Counted from the stretch's first letter, positions 1-11,409 are shown. The stretch is 64,000 bases of DNA from Knufia peltigerae (GCA_030247855.1 JAPDRN010000018.1:248001-312000); one strand, 5' to 3'. Translations and numbers: made by a program. Notes: generated by a model not told the origin, from the letters alone.

Positions 1-734
1 TCATCTTGTCAGGCGTGTTTGCCGGGCCACCCTGGAACTTCAACGCTTCCCAGGTTGGATATCTTGGTGCAGGCCCCTTCGTTGGAGGTCTCCTTGGTTC
101 CATCATCACCGGTTTCAGCGGTGACTATGTCATCAAATATCTCACTCGCAAGAACAAGGGTGTATAGTGAGTGCTAATATTGCAAAGTGTATTAAATTGT
201 TGCTAACAAAGTTGTCACAGCGAACCAGAGTTCCGTCTCGTCTTTATGATACCCACCTGCATTGCTTGTGGCATCGGAATGTTCCTCTTTGGCTATACTA
301 TGTCCGTCGGATCTGCTGCCGAGCTTTGCTCTTTCTTCCAAGGAGTCATGATGTTTGGCGTCTTGATCGGAATCTTCTCGACCTTGTCTTACGGCTTAGA
401 TTCTTTCCGAAGCCAGAGTAACGAAATCTTCATCATGAATATGCTTTTCAAGGTCAGCTCCTGCACCCCCACTCACCAATTGGAGCGAGTTTTCATGCTA
501 ACAACCTCCTAGAACTTCATGTTTTATGGCCTTTCTAATTTCGCAAACGACTGGGTCGCCTCGAACGGTCCAGCACAGATCATGTACGTCTTCGGTGGTA
601 CATCAATCTTCTTGTCATTGCTAGGTCTTCCAGTCTACATGTACGGAAAGAGAATGAGAAGTTGGTGGGCCAGACACGACCTTTTCAAGAAATTGAAGAT
701 GGAGACCTCGGGCCCTGTTAGTGAAATGGGTTAA
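1..734 (+). CDS. MFS transporter, C-terminal part (5' cut by window edge)
   Basis: Three exons are visible: 1-166 (open at the left edge), 221-452 and 513-734. The introns at 167-220 and 453-512 both have GT-AG borders and a CTAAC branch point. Joined in frame they give about 206 residues of a polytopic membrane protein. Glycine-rich membrane segments surround a charged loop of the major facilitator type, with a segment reading QVGYLGAGPFVGGLLGS near the start and VYMYGKRMRSWW near the end. This is the last four to five membrane spans of a 12-14 span transporter of the fungal drug/HOL1-like group. The substrate cannot be told from the C-terminal part. It ends with a normal stop codon, and no defect is visible. 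Confidence 0.8.
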
Positions 735-1182
735 GTGGGAGTCGGCTCTCTCAAGATCGAGACTGTCTGTATCGAGTCAGTCTTGTGTATTGTGGCCAAG
801 GTTACAGAGAATTGATTCTACCATCCAATGGTCTCGCTTCTCGAGGAATGCGGATTGTGTCAAGGAACGCTTCTTGTCTGACTAGAGGAATTGCCCATAT
901 CGAGCGGAAGGGGTCCCTGGGAACCATCATATCATTTCAAACAATCTTAATCGGACTTGGATTTCATCATTACCTTGCTACCTGTTTAAGATTCCGTTTC
1001 TCCGCTCTCTGCTGCGTCGTTTTGTGGCCTTCCAGTTTCAGTGGCATGAGCGAGTATACCCCTTCTTGTCTAGCCAGTACCTGCGGGTTCCAGCCCCATC
1101 GTCATCACATCACGTCCCGTCATCCACCCCTGAAGATGCAGTGCACGTCCTGCTACAGACTAACAACTACTCTTCAACAATG
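735..1182. other. Intergenic, convergent 3' ends
   Basis: The stretch lies between the MFS transporter stop and the stop of the minus-strand reductase. The small open frames here have no recognisable protein and I see no repeat or RNA gene. Confidence 0.6.
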
Positions 1183-1872
1183 TCAATTCGTGATGACAGG
1201 CGAAGTCCCATCCCAATCTCCCTTCGAAGCAGCATCCATCAAGAACTTCGCGACGCTCTTCACGCTCACTTTCGGCATGATACCTACGTCTTCCGCTGAG
1301 CTGGAGTAAACCTTGACGGGTGCAGCGTCTCCTTCAGTCAGGAGCGCCGGCCTGATAAGTACAAAGGGCAAGTGGCCTTTCCTGACGGCCTCGTCGACCA
1401 ATGTCTGATCCTCAATGGTCTGGACCATGTTCGAATGGCGCATGGTCCAGCGCAGGAGAAAATTGAGGTTCTTGAACGAATCTCCAATACCAAACATGGA
1501 CATGACGACAAGTTTGTCAATCTGCACGGAGCCCTCGACCGCCTGGGCTGCTGCAAGCACAGCGCTAGCTGATGCTTTCATGAAGCCAGCCGGCGAGGTC
1601 GGTGCCGCCCATGGATTTCCCGAAGTTCTGGTCTGGCCCAGGGTGCTGATTATGACTACCGGGACGCCGGACTTGGTGCTTCGTAGAGCCTTTTCGATAT
1701 CCGTCGGGTTGCACGGATCCCCGGTAACAACATTAAGGTCTGCATGTTGAAGCAAGCTGGTGTTTGGCTTACGCACAATGACAGTGACGGCATGGCCTCT
1801 GGTCAGGGCTTCTTCGAGGACGAGCTTGCCGGTTCGGCCTGTGGCTCCAATTAGGAATATCTGTGGCATCAT
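1183..1872 (-). CDS. NAD(P)-binding atypical SDR / NmrA-like reductase
   Basis: A single exon encodes about 229 residues. The N-terminus reads PQIFLIGATGRTGKLVLEEA, the GxTGxxG dinucleotide motif of the NAD(P)H-binding atypical short-chain dehydrogenases (NmrA-like/SDR_a5). Arg and Lys after the second strand (VIVRKPN) favour NADPH. Further core strands follow: VVIISTLGQ, KLVVMSMFGIGDS and PFVLIRPALLTEGDA, the typical late-domain RP motif. The frame extends upstream to an ATG at 1965, but the Rossmann fold begins directly at the two Met codons at 1872 and 1869, so I start there. Such proteins reduce small carbonyl compounds or act as redox sensors; the substrate is unknown. Length fits the family. 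Confidence 0.8.
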   Translation of the reverse strand: MMPQIFLIGATGRTGKLVLEEALTRGHAVTVIVRKPNTSLLQHADLNVVTGDPCNPTDIEKALRSTKSGVPVVIISTLGQTRTSGNPWAAPTSPAGFMKASASAVLAAAQAVEGSVQIDKLVVMSMFGIGDSFKNLNFLLRWTMRHSNMVQTIEDQTLVDEAVRKGHLPFVLIRPALLTEGDAAPVKVYSSSAEDVGIMPKVSVKSVAKFLMDAASKGDWDGTSPVITN

Positions 1873-2857
1873 GACTGTACGGACTTCTCTCGAGTCTGGG
1901 AAGAGCGTGTCTGAACGTTGATGATTACTTGGTCTCAAGTCGGGCTGACTGCTGCGGGGGTGCAAGGTGCAAGTCGATATGATGGCGCTGATCCTGTTGT
2001 CAAGGCTGACGTTTTTATGATCATGAATACTTTTTGTGCCATGACGGGAAGTCTAGAGTATAGATATACTTCCTTCTTCCGTCGAGATTGCCCCTGGCAT
2101 GGTCCTGATTTCAAACAAGGCTGAGGCTGAGTATCTAGGCTGGTAAATAGTTATGTAAGCGTGTTCGGAATGAGGCTGCCAAGTTCGCTCGTAACTGGTT
2201 ATATCCGCCATTCGGCCGAAATACTTGTTGATAACGGCCGACGTTTTTCCTTACTTTTTCACCAATTTCCAATAGCACGTAATTTAGATCCAGGCTACAC
2301 CCTCGAGGACAGCTGTTGTCTATTACTTTGTATGCGTCTGCCATTGAATAAATCACTGATGTCAGGGACCTCGTTTATGAAGGGCTCGCTCCGGCAATAG
2401 CCTGCTTCAGGGCCGACCATCTGGCTGACAAACAGGACCGAAGCCAACCACTTTGGTGAAGATTTACGAGCTCTTCGTGTGTACGACTGGCTTCTGATTC
2501 GATTCCTTGCCAAAATACGAGCCAGTTAACAATTTTCAGTCCACTACTCGTATATTTCTCAGGGTCCCTGCCCGACACCGAACCTCGTTCATGAGTAAGT
2601 TTAGTAGCATCATTGTTGTTCGTTAGTATCGTCGACAGACCGTGACACGGTCGCTTGGTCCGCTAGCAGAGTCGTTTCTGTTTCAAGTCCACAATGGTGG
2701 CAGGGCATACTAGCTCCCATGGTTGAGACTTATAAGTATATAAAGCGGCTGTATCGACGGGGGGGTTGGGCATAACTCGAACAGACCAGTTCAACTGAAC
2801 ATCTTCACCTTCTTATCGACGCAACCAATCAACCCCCAAAGTCACAATTATATCGAC
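1873..2857. other. Intergenic, divergent promoters
   Basis: The stretch lies between the start of the reductase and the start of the FAD monooxygenase. The short open frames inside have biased composition and no recognisable domain. The right end holds the monooxygenase TATA box. Confidence 0.6.
2731..2745 (+). promoter_or_regulatory. TATA box of the FAD monooxygenase gene
   Basis: TATAAGTATATAAAG lies about 113 bp before the monooxygenase ATG in otherwise mixed sequence. Position and match to TATAWAAR suit a core promoter; the transcription start is not visible. Confidence 0.55.
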
Positions 2858-4096
2858 ATGTCTGACGAAGTTGCCATCATCGGCGCCGGTCTAGCTGGCT
2901 TGACTCTTGCCCTCGCTTTGCACCAACAAGGCATCAAATCCACCATTTACGAATCGCGACCTGCTCCCCTCAACATTGGCGGGGCAGTCATGCTTTCACC
3001 CAACGCTCTCAAAGTGCTGGACGCTCTCGATTTGTACCAGGCCGTCCGCGCGAAGGGATTCAACTTTGAAGAGCTTGAGATGCAAAAGGTCGACGGTGAA
3101 CTGATCGAGATGTATGAGTTCGGCAGCGAGGAGAAGTACGGGTTTCCTGGAAACCGAATCTACCGCTTCGAGCTCATCGACATCATCCTGGGCAAGATCA
3201 AGGAGCTTGGCATCCCTACCAGGTTCGGTACGAAATTCACGCGGGTTCTCGAAGAGACAAATGATCATGTCGTTTGGGAATCGGCTGATGGCAACAAACA
3301 CACTGCTTCCTGCCTCGTCGGAGCCGATGGAATTCATTCTACCGTCCGCAAGTACCTTTACCCCGACCTCGTGCCGAGATTCACCAACATGGCTGGCATT
3401 ACGGCCGCGGTGCCCACCGCACCTGTCAAGCACCTAGGCAAGCCAATCACCAAGCCCGTGACCATCATCTCTGAGCAAAAGGGGGCCTTTGTCATCGCGC
3501 CCCAACGCGTTGATGGCTCCGAGGCCCTGATTGGCAAGCAGAGGCGAGTGGAGGAGATGAGTCGCGAGGGATGGGACCGGTACATCGCGGACAAGGAGTC
3601 TTTGATCAAGTTCATGCAAGAAGACGCCGGGGCTTTCGGAGAGGTCGCCATGAGCTCGACGAAGCACATTGACCCGAACAAGATGAACGTCTGGCCGTTC
3701 TACGTCATCCCACAGCTCGACAAGTGGGCCTCGGCGGGACGACGCGTCGTGATCCTCGGCGACAGCGCCCACGCCATCCCGCCGAGTGCAGGACAGGGTA
3801 TCAACCAGGCGTTCGAGGATGTCTACATGTTCGCCTTGCTCCTGGCTGCGAGCGCGGCGGGGAGGGTCGACTTCCAGGCTGCATTGACCTTCTGGCAGGA
3901 CTATCGACAGGGGAGGGTCAACAAGGTCCTGGATGTCAATAAGCAGATCGATCTCAGGAGACTCCCCAAAGACCAGCTCAAGGGTGTGTCGGCGGAAGGG
4001 GTGGCTCAGCAAGACTTTGACCTTACCTGGCTCTATGCGCCGGATTTCAAGGCGGATGTTGAGGATTGGGTCAAGAGTCACGGTGCCGCTGCATAG
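2858..4096 (+). CDS. FAD-dependent aromatic-ring-type monooxygenase
   Basis: An intronless gene encodes 412 residues. All three flavoprotein hydroxylase motifs are present: the N-terminal Rossmann motif VAIIGAGLAGLTLALAL (residues 5-21), the DG motif GADGIHSTVR near residue 155, and the GD motif VVILGDSAHAIPPSAGQGIN near residue 300. This places it in the single-component class A monooxygenases (salicylate hydroxylase/FAD_binding_3 group), which use NAD(P)H, FAD and O2 to hydroxylate aromatic or polyketide substrates. Length is normal (about 400-430). No membrane span or targeting signal is evident, so it is probably cytosolic. A TATA box precedes it. Its neighbours do not form a clear pathway with it, so the substrate is open. 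Confidence 0.9.
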   Translation: MSDEVAIIGAGLAGLTLALALHQQGIKSTIYESRPAPLNIGGAVMLSPNALKVLDALDLYQAVRAKGFNFEELEMQKVDGELIEMYEFGSEEKYGFPGNRIYRFELIDIILGKIKELGIPTRFGTKFTRVLEETNDHVVWESADGNKHTASCLVGADGIHSTVRKYLYPDLVPRFTNMAGITAAVPTAPVKHLGKPITKPVTIISEQKGAFVIAPQRVDGSEALIGKQRRVEEMSREGWDRYIADKESLIKFMQEDAGAFGEVAMSSTKHIDPNKMNVWPFYVIPQLDKWASAGRRVVILGDSAHAIPPSAGQGINQAFEDVYMFALLLAASAAGRVDFQAALTFWQDYRQGRVNKVLDVNKQIDLRRLPKDQLKGVSAEGVAQQDFDLTWLYAPDFKADVEDWVKSHGAAA

Positions 4097-6275
4097 GTAT
4101 GAATGTGTGTGTCTGTTGTACAGATGCCATGGAGCTGCTTGAACTGGGCAGTTGGTGTGCTGTTCCCTTGGAGGACAGAAGACAGTGCGGTCGAGCATGG
4201 ATACGAGGACACTCCTTACGAGTAAATACTTCATCGGGGGTCTTTTTTGACAATCTCGATCTTAAGTGAGAGTACTGCAATTCAATTGATGCACGTACCC
4301 AGGATTTATTACCTTCCCTAGTATGTGCATTTTGCTAGTTTATTCGCCATATCTGGATTTTGGGACATCATCTTCTTGGAGGAATGCGGAGCTTGCAGCA
4401 GTCACGGGAAAAAAAAACTGGCTTCTATGGGCAGCTGTCTCCATGTTCATACTTTGCACCAAGCACTCTCGTAAAGTGTTCCATGCCATCTGCGGTGTTG
4501 CAATCGAGGGGCACTTTCGGCAGGAGACCCATACCTAGGTAAGATCAGATCAGCTCAAAGATCCCTGGTGGCGTTCAGAGGCGAGCTGAAGAACCGTGTC
4601 ATGAGTTGCAGGTTGAGTCAGCTGTGCTCCGTAGGATATCGACTGACAGCATGCGAGTACAGTACAGATGGAGGCTGACCGCGTCTGTCTGGAGAGAAAA
4701 GTTACCAACACCAGCGTGTTGACTCCTCAAAGAAATCTTTCGGTCCATCATCGTGTTGAAGGCACGGTCACGTGAGGAGAAATTCACGTGCTCAGCAAGT
4801 CTTGGCAACCTTCGTGCAAGCCACTGCCTCATGGCCCTTGCTCGGTTTTATTTCCATTGCCTCCTTCATCGATCGAAGAGTACAGAGTGAAATCGTCATA
4901 TTCCGTCATCACTTCATCACATCATCGACGATGAGAGCCAGGACACACAATTCAGCGTCAACGCGGGATCATTACGCGTATCACAAATTTTATGCACGCA
5001 GGTGTTTTGCGCACAGGTCAAGCCTGAGTCCACCGTTATCTGAATCAAGCCTTGAAAAGTCTAGCGATCGATCTTTCTGAAACGCCAGCAGGCCAAAACC
5101 GATATCCACGGGTGGGCCCAGCGAGCTTCCAGGGGCAAGGATCTGCTTTTGACGACATCTGCCATCAAACCATGCCAAACATCCGGAATTTTTGGCGCTT
5201 TTTCGAAGAAGACGGTTGAAGGCTTAGTCGCTTGGCTTCGGCTCAACGGTGTAGAAAACTCCGTCATGGCGGGCAACTGATTGAATTTGGCGAGATAACG
5301 CTAACATGTGCCTGTCCCTGTCGATTCTGGGGGGCCCAAAAAAGTGAGGAGGTCGCTTTATCTGCAACTCATCTCATCTTGAAGTGACTTCGGTGTCCGT
5401 TTCAATATCGAAAAAAAGATTGTGCTTCTTACAATACATTCGTTAACCCATTTACTCTGTACTATATATACGTATATACCCTACACAACTCCTCTTTTTC
5501 GGCTGCGGCTATTTCGTCATACTTTGACGTTCTTCCAATCATCTTTGGATCTGAATTCTGAACCATCCACACCCACGTTGTGGTATACCACATAGCCGCG
5601 ACCGACAGCACGTCGATAACTTCACTTTATCTTCCAGTGCGACTGGTTGGCGTGGAAACTCCGAAGCGTTTTTCCCAAGAGGCGAACTTCTCACATCCCA
5701 ACTCGTGTCGAAACCATCCACCTCATTGGTGTCACCGACAGCGGTCCGCGATCACCCACCATCGCTGCGAAAGCACTTTTACATACACTCGATCACTCTT
5801 GTACACAAAGACTTGAGCATCAGAACATGCTCTACCAATAATACTCTCTTGCGAGGACGTATTCATACCAAGGCGTCCTACACAGACGTACTCCAACGAT
5901 TCTTCCACATCACTGACGGAACGCTCTCTCAAGAAGATATTTCTACTAGCCACGCCTCTGAAGAGTTATTTCTACAAAACCAGGACCTCATAAAGATATC
6001 CCGACACCAATACGACCTCAAAGAGGCATCCATATCATAGCACGCCACTACCAAAACACCAAATTTACGAGGCACGTCTCGACAAAGCGGACTCGCTCAC
6101 TGCACAGTTGTGTGCAAGATCTACCTCTCTCTACGCCCATCATTCTTCTGCTCATCGACCACGCGTTATGTGCTGGCCACTTGACTGAAACGAAGAAGTC
6201 CTCAATCCTTCCCCGTCACGCAGATTTCTTCCTTCTGCAGAGCCCTCCCACTCTCCTTCACTGGGTACATCAATC
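4097..6275. other. Long intergenic region with putative 5' leader of the channel gene
   Basis: This 2.2-kb stretch holds no recognisable gene. From about 5463 on it looks like a core promoter followed by a long 5' leader with several short upstream open frames (ATGs at 5580, 5647, 5705 and 6112) before the channel start at 6276. The left half shows nothing I can name. Confidence 0.5.
5463..5478 (+). promoter_or_regulatory. TATA-rich palindrome, likely core promoter of the MscS channel gene
   Basis: TATATATACGTATATA lies about 800 bp before the channel ATG; its inner 14 bases are a perfect palindrome. It is followed by pyrimidine-rich sequence, as at many fungal transcription starts. If it is the promoter, the leader is unusually long. 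Confidence 0.35.
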
Positions 6276-9071
6276 ATGTCCACTCCGACACACGAACTCC
6301 CAAGATTGGAATTGGAAACTCCGTCACACCGCTCTTCTGACGATGACAACACAACTGTCGTCAACAACAATGACAGGAACGAAGGCTCGGTAGATGGAAG
6401 AGCGCTCCGAGAGCGTCTACAAGTCGAAACAAATCACCAAGGACACCCCAGATTCGATGATGCAAAGCCATCACCCTCTCAGACGAGAGAAGAAGCCCAT
6501 AGGCTGGATGATGAGCTCGCCATGCAAAGAGCTGAGCGCTTGACATCTTCTGAGTCGAGACAATCAGAAGGCCGAAGTTCAATGGCTCTACATCGTTCTC
6601 GATCGCGGGCGCCGGAACCTCTTGACGAGTTCGACACCGCTACGAACCCAATTCACGAACGAACCGCGGTCTACAAGCCCCCGGAACATCCTAGCACAAA
6701 AGTAGCGAGATTCTTCAAAGCCGTCCACCAATCGAGCTTTCTCGTTCGATACTTTACCTACATTGCGCCCGTCGCGTTCTTGCTTTCCATCCCCATTTTC
6801 ATCGGGGCTTTTCTACCAAGGGGTCAGAATGCCAGCGTTGGCGGCGTCGAGCTGCTTTGGTTCGGTGTCTGGCTCGAAATTATATGGCTGACGCTTTGGG
6901 CTGGCCGGGTCGCTGCACGGCTGATCCCCTACCCGCTCGGATTGGTGTCTAGCTTGTTCACCAATAATGCCAAAAAATGGCGAGACTTGGGGAAAGCGTT
7001 GGAAATCCCTGCCACCATCTTCTTTTGGTGGCTTGGAATCGAGGTCTCATTCTTGCCTACCATGAGAAATCATATGGTCCGCGGCGCCGACCCTCATCCC
7101 GAGTGGCAAAATGTCCTCAACAAGATCATCGTGTCCATCTTTGTCGGAGCAATCCTAAACTTCGTCGAGAAGATTATCATTCAGCTCATCGCCATCTCCT
7201 TCCATCTGCGAACTTACGCGGATCGCATCGAGATCAACAAGTTCCAGATCGGCAGTCTGATCAAACTGTACATATTTTCCAAGACAAAGATCGCTATGGA
7301 AGACGCTGAATTTGCGGAAAAGCCGTCTGGATCACAATCCGGAACTCGCACTCCCGCAATGTACGCTGCGCAGGCTCAACATGCTGTGACAAAGGCGTTT
7401 GCAAAAGTGGGAGATGTTGCTGGTCAAGTGGCGGGCGACTTTACCGGAAAGAAGATTGCCAAAAGCGACCACCCTTCGCAAGTTGTCTTGACTCTGCTCA
7501 ACACGACTAGTGGCTCTCAGGTGCTGGCTCGCCGTCTCTATCGGACGTTCGTCCGGGAGAGCTGCGACTTTGTGTCGTTTGATGATCTCAAGGCAGCTTT
7601 CGAGAGCGAAGAGGAAGCTGACGCAGCATTCGGCATGTTCGACAAAGACATGAACGGCGACATATCCATGGAAGAGCTTGAAGCCGTTTGCGTTGAAATC
7701 GGAAGAGAGAGGAAGTCCATTACCAATTCACTAAAGGACTTGGACTCGGTTGTTAGTAGATTGGACGATGTGCTCTTCTTCATCGTGTTGGTCATTACGG
7801 TTCTCGTCTTTATTTCCCTCATTTCGACTGCAGCTGCTGGGGTTCTGACGTCGGCTGGATCTCTTGTTCTTGGCCTGTCATGGCTCTTTTCCACCACGGC
7901 GCAGGAATTTCTTCAATCCTGCGTCTTTGTCTTTATTAAGCACCCTTTCGACGTTGGAGATAGAGTGGCCATTTACGGCAATACTGGCTCCTCACTCAAA
8001 GGCGATGACTACTTCGTCAAAAAGATATCTCTTTTGTATACCGAGTTCAAAAAGATGGAAGGCCATGTGGTGCAGGCACCTAATTCCTATCTCAACAATC
8101 TCTTCATCCTAAATCAACGTCGCTCTGGAAGTCTTGCCGAAGCCGTCCCAATTGTCATCAAATTCGGTACGACAATCGAACAAATCGAAGCATTACGGAA
8201 CTCACTCATGGAGTTTGTAAAGACTGAAAAGCGCGAATACGGGGCTAACATCCTGACGGAGCTACGCGAGGTTGACGAAGTGTACTCTCTCACCCTGAAC
8301 GTTGTCTTCTTCTACAAATCGAACTGGCAAAATGAGCTCCTTCGTTTACAACGGCGAAACAAATTCATATGTGCTCTGATGGTGTCAATGCAAGAACTCG
8401 GCCTCGAAGGACCTCGTCGGAACCAAGCCGGTTGGTCACAAGATGGACCTTTCTACATGCAATCCCCTGCTGGCGGAAGTGCCTACGCCAATGAGCAACA
8501 TCCCAATCATCACGATGGTGCTGCTGAAGGTCATTCAATGCAAAACATCACTTCGGCTCCGATCCACGAAACACCGACCACTGCACCCACTCTCAATCAC
8601 CCATCGATCTTGCGTCGCCGTCCAAGTACCGGCCAGCTTGGACGTCCAAGAGGCGAATCGCTCTCCGCTATGGCGAGAAGAGTGGACTTCTCTTTGGGAA
8701 TGAAGGATGTATCCTCTGGAGAACAATTATCTGACGTCTACGAGGATAGCGAGCGTCCTCGGTATGAAGAGGTCATTCGTGAGGCAAATCGGATTGAGGA
8801 AGAGCGGAGAATGTCATCATCACGAGATCGGTCAACCACAAGGACAAGCTCAAGAGATCAAGGGCCAGCCGCAATGAGTGGCATACTCAGAAGATCAACC
8901 ACGCAGAGCGTGGGAGGTCGCCGATCTTCAGTCAGTCAAGGACCTCACCGAGTTTCTGTCAGCAGCCAGGAGACTCATCGCAACCGTTTCATGGGCCGCT
9001 TAGGTCGCACCGAACGAAGCATCGATTTAGAGTCGAATAGATCTCCGGAACCGTTCCCTGCCATGCGGTAG
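6276..9071 (+). CDS. MscS-family mechanosensitive channel with EF-hand
   Basis: A single exon encodes 931 residues. A polar, Ser/Arg-rich N-terminal region (about 1-145) is followed by hydrophobic spans around 160-300. An EF-hand with the calcium loop DKDMNGDISMEE lies near residue 455. Two further spans, including VLFFIVLVITVLVFISLIS and the pore-lining AAGVLTSAGSLVLGLSWLF, lead into the cytoplasmic beta domain (QSCVFVFIKHPFDVGDRV). The C-terminal 200 residues are disordered and rich in Ser/Arg. This is the layout of fungal Msy1/Msy2 channels, which sit in ER membranes in fission yeast and shape calcium responses to hypo-osmotic shock. The size fits. Regulation may involve the long upstream leader. 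Identity as an EF-hand MscS channel is secure; organelle and ion are inferred from the family. Confidence 0.92.
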   Translation: MSTPTHELPRLELETPSHRSSDDDNTTVVNNNDRNEGSVDGRALRERLQVETNHQGHPRFDDAKPSPSQTREEAHRLDDELAMQRAERLTSSESRQSEGRSSMALHRSRSRAPEPLDEFDTATNPIHERTAVYKPPEHPSTKVARFFKAVHQSSFLVRYFTYIAPVAFLLSIPIFIGAFLPRGQNASVGGVELLWFGVWLEIIWLTLWAGRVAARLIPYPLGLVSSLFTNNAKKWRDLGKALEIPATIFFWWLGIEVSFLPTMRNHMVRGADPHPEWQNVLNKIIVSIFVGAILNFVEKIIIQLIAISFHLRTYADRIEINKFQIGSLIKLYIFSKTKIAMEDAEFAEKPSGSQSGTRTPAMYAAQAQHAVTKAFAKVGDVAGQVAGDFTGKKIAKSDHPSQVVLTLLNTTSGSQVLARRLYRTFVRESCDFVSFDDLKAAFESEEEADAAFGMFDKDMNGDISMEELEAVCVEIGRERKSITNSLKDLDSVVSRLDDVLFFIVLVITVLVFISLISTAAAGVLTSAGSLVLGLSWLFSTTAQEFLQSCVFVFIKHPFDVGDRVAIYGNTGSSLKGDDYFVKKISLLYTEFKKMEGHVVQAPNSYLNNLFILNQRRSGSLAEAVPIVIKFGTTIEQIEALRNSLMEFVKTEKREYGANILTELREVDEVYSLTLNVVFFYKSNWQNELLRLQRRNKFICALMVSMQELGLEGPRRNQAGWSQDGPFYMQSPAGGSAYANEQHPNHHDGAAEGHSMQNITSAPIHETPTTAPTLNHPSILRRRPSTGQLGRPRGESLSAMARRVDFSLGMKDVSSGEQLSDVYEDSERPRYEEVIREANRIEEERRMSSSRDRSTTRTSSRDQGPAAMSGILRRSTTQSVGGRRSSVSQGPHRVSVSSQETHRNRFMGRLGRTERSIDLESNRSPEPFPAMR

Positions 9072-9703
9072 TGCCGTTGGCATTACCTCGACTACCTGAT
9101 TCTTCTTAATCATAGCCTTTGAACAGGCACATGGGAGGTGACCCATGATCACTGTGTACACTTGTTGGCTATATATCCGATTATTACGAAGTCATGTTTA
9201 TCAGTTACATATCCTTACGATTAGCGTTAGATCTAGCGGGCTTCCCACCCTGCAATGGTATGTAGTCAACTAAATTATTGCCTTTATGTATGTGCCCATT
9301 CGTTCATCAGGCATGTTATCATTCTACCATTATAGATTTGGTCATTCGACTCCAGCGACCCCTAAATTGCCACCTGTCCGCCAATATTTCTTCCCTTGAG
9401 ACTACTTAGGGGTGAGTGAGGGCGGTATCACCGTATGTTGCTAAGAATGTCGAGGTTCAATTTTGTCTTGGCGCTTGGAAGTTTCGGGGCTGGAAAATAA
9501 ATACTCCGCCTCATGGGATTTTCACCGTTTTATTCCCCAGAAATCTAGATTTTTGACATCCTTTTATTGATTGTGAAAATCTGGGCGAGAAGAAGTCGCG
9601 GCTGTAAACCGACTCTCATCTGATCCGAAGGCTTGAGTTGCATCCACCACTACTTTATCGTTGCGGAAGATCGCGAGGTTTTCTCACACCAGATTTTTGC
9701 ACC
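9072..9703. other. Intergenic
   Basis: The stretch lies between the channel stop and the PRMT start, both plus strand. It is AT-richer than the genes and I see no recognisable coding, RNA or repeat feature. Confidence 0.6.
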
Positions 9704-11409
9704 ATGGCTCCGAGAAACGTTGAGCCGGACAATGTTAGCGACTCATCCTCTTCATCCGATCCTTTGGACACAAGAAATGACGAAGGGTGGGAGGATGTGG
9801 AACAGGACGAAGAGCCCATCACCGTCGTGTCTCTCTTTGACGAGAAGACATTTCCAGACGCCTCGAGTATGCTGACCTACTGTCGAGACAATCACAACTT
9901 TGATATCTGGAAGATACGACAAACCCTTGGTATGGACCTGTCCCAACAGATTGAGCTAAACATTAAACTGTGTACTAACTGATCCAAAATCCGACAGGCC
10001 TTGACTTTCTCGACCTGATCAAACTTGTCAACTATATCCGCTCCGAGGTCAGAGCAGGCAACGCATACCATACCGTATCTTCGAAATCAGTCTTTGACGA
10101 CGACAAATATCTCAAGCCGGTTTTGGAGGACGACGCGCTTCTGTACAGTTTGGATGATGTGTTCGAGGACACTACTAGCTCCGGGCCCGCCAACGATGTC
10201 GACCAACTCCGCGAGCAGCTGGCCACTCTACAATCTCAATTCGCGGCGTATCGAGAGCAAGTCCAGAGTGCTCTTCTCGACAGACTAGACCTCCAAGACG
10301 GCGGCGCGCCAGAATCCAACGCCGCACGTACCGGCCGTCAGGGTGCTACCACCAAAGACAACACCGAAGAGTTCGACAAGGATTACTTCAAATCATACTC
10401 GTATAACTCGATCCACGAGTCCATGATCAAGGACCGTATTCGAACCGACGCGTATCGAGACTTCATCTATGACCACAAGGAGTTGTTCCAGGATAAAGTC
10501 GTCCTTGACGTTGGCTGTGGCACCGGAATCTTGTCCATGTTTTGTGCCAAAGCCGGAGCGAAGCTGGTCATTGCGGTGGACAACTCGGACATCATCGACA
10601 AGGCCCGCGAGCACGTGTACACCAACAATCTGCAGGACACGATCAAATGTCTACGTGGCAAGATTGAGGAGGTCCAACTACCTGTCGAGAAAGTCGACAT
10701 CATCGTCAGCGAGTGGATGGGGTACTGTCTGCTCTACGAGTCCATGCTGGATTCAGTCCTTTACGCACGAGACAGGTACCTGGCACCGGATGGACTCATG
10801 GTGCCGTCTCACGCCAGCTTGCGGATCGCGCCCTTGGCCGACTCAGAGTTGAAGGCGTCGCACATTGATTTCTGGCGCCACGTGTACGGCTTCGACATGA
10901 CGCCCATGCTGGAACGGGCACACGAGGAGGTCATCGTTCGTGTTACGGACAAGAAAGAGCTGGCCGCCAAGAGCGTCCCGTTTCTCGAGTTGGATCTGCA
11001 CACCTGTCAGGTTGGAGATTTGACCTTCACGAAACCCTTCGCGGCGACTTGGAAGGATGGTTTCAAGGTGCTCGAGGGATTCGTAGTGTGGTTTGACATC
11101 ATCTTCGCCACGGGTCGGAAGCAGAATGTCAATGCGGGAATGACGGCCGCGGAAGCAAAAAAAGCCGGCGTCGTCGCCTTTTCGACTGGTCCCGCCACCG
11201 AAGCCACGCACTGGCAACAGGGAATCTTTTTGATCAAAAACCCGGGAAAAACGGAGGAGTTTGAAAAGGGTGATTTGGTCAGTGGCGAGATCACCTACCT
11301 CAAGAAGCAAGGACAAGAGAGGTCCCTGGACATTGAGATCTCTTGGAACAAAGCAACGGCATCGGCGTCTCAGGGAAAGACCAAGAAACAGATGTGGGTG
11401 CTGGATTGA
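9704..11409 (+). CDS. rmt3: PRMT3-type protein arginine N-methyltransferase
   Basis: Two exons (9704-9929 and 9998-11409; 68-nt intron) join in frame to 545 residues. The N-terminal 100 residues match the zinc-finger-like region of PRMT3/Rmt3: an acidic stretch, then FPDASSMLTYCRDNHNFD. The catalytic core has motif I VLDVGCGTGILSMFCAKAGA, IAVDNSD after it, the double-E loop SEWMGYCLLYESMLDSVL and the THW loop (ATHWQQG), all class I PRMT signatures. It transfers methyl groups from SAM to arginine side chains. Rmt3 in fission yeast and mammals methylates ribosomal protein S2 and affects 40S balance, so a cytosolic ribosome role is likely. The usual CxxC of the finger is missing: the matching place reads VVSLFDEKTF, so zinc binding is doubtful. 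Confidence 0.93.

Noticed and set aside
3434..4234. Open frame of 266 codons on the minus strand
   Set aside because: It is antisense to the FAD monooxygenase, has no domain, and its reading frame follows third-position bias of the real gene.
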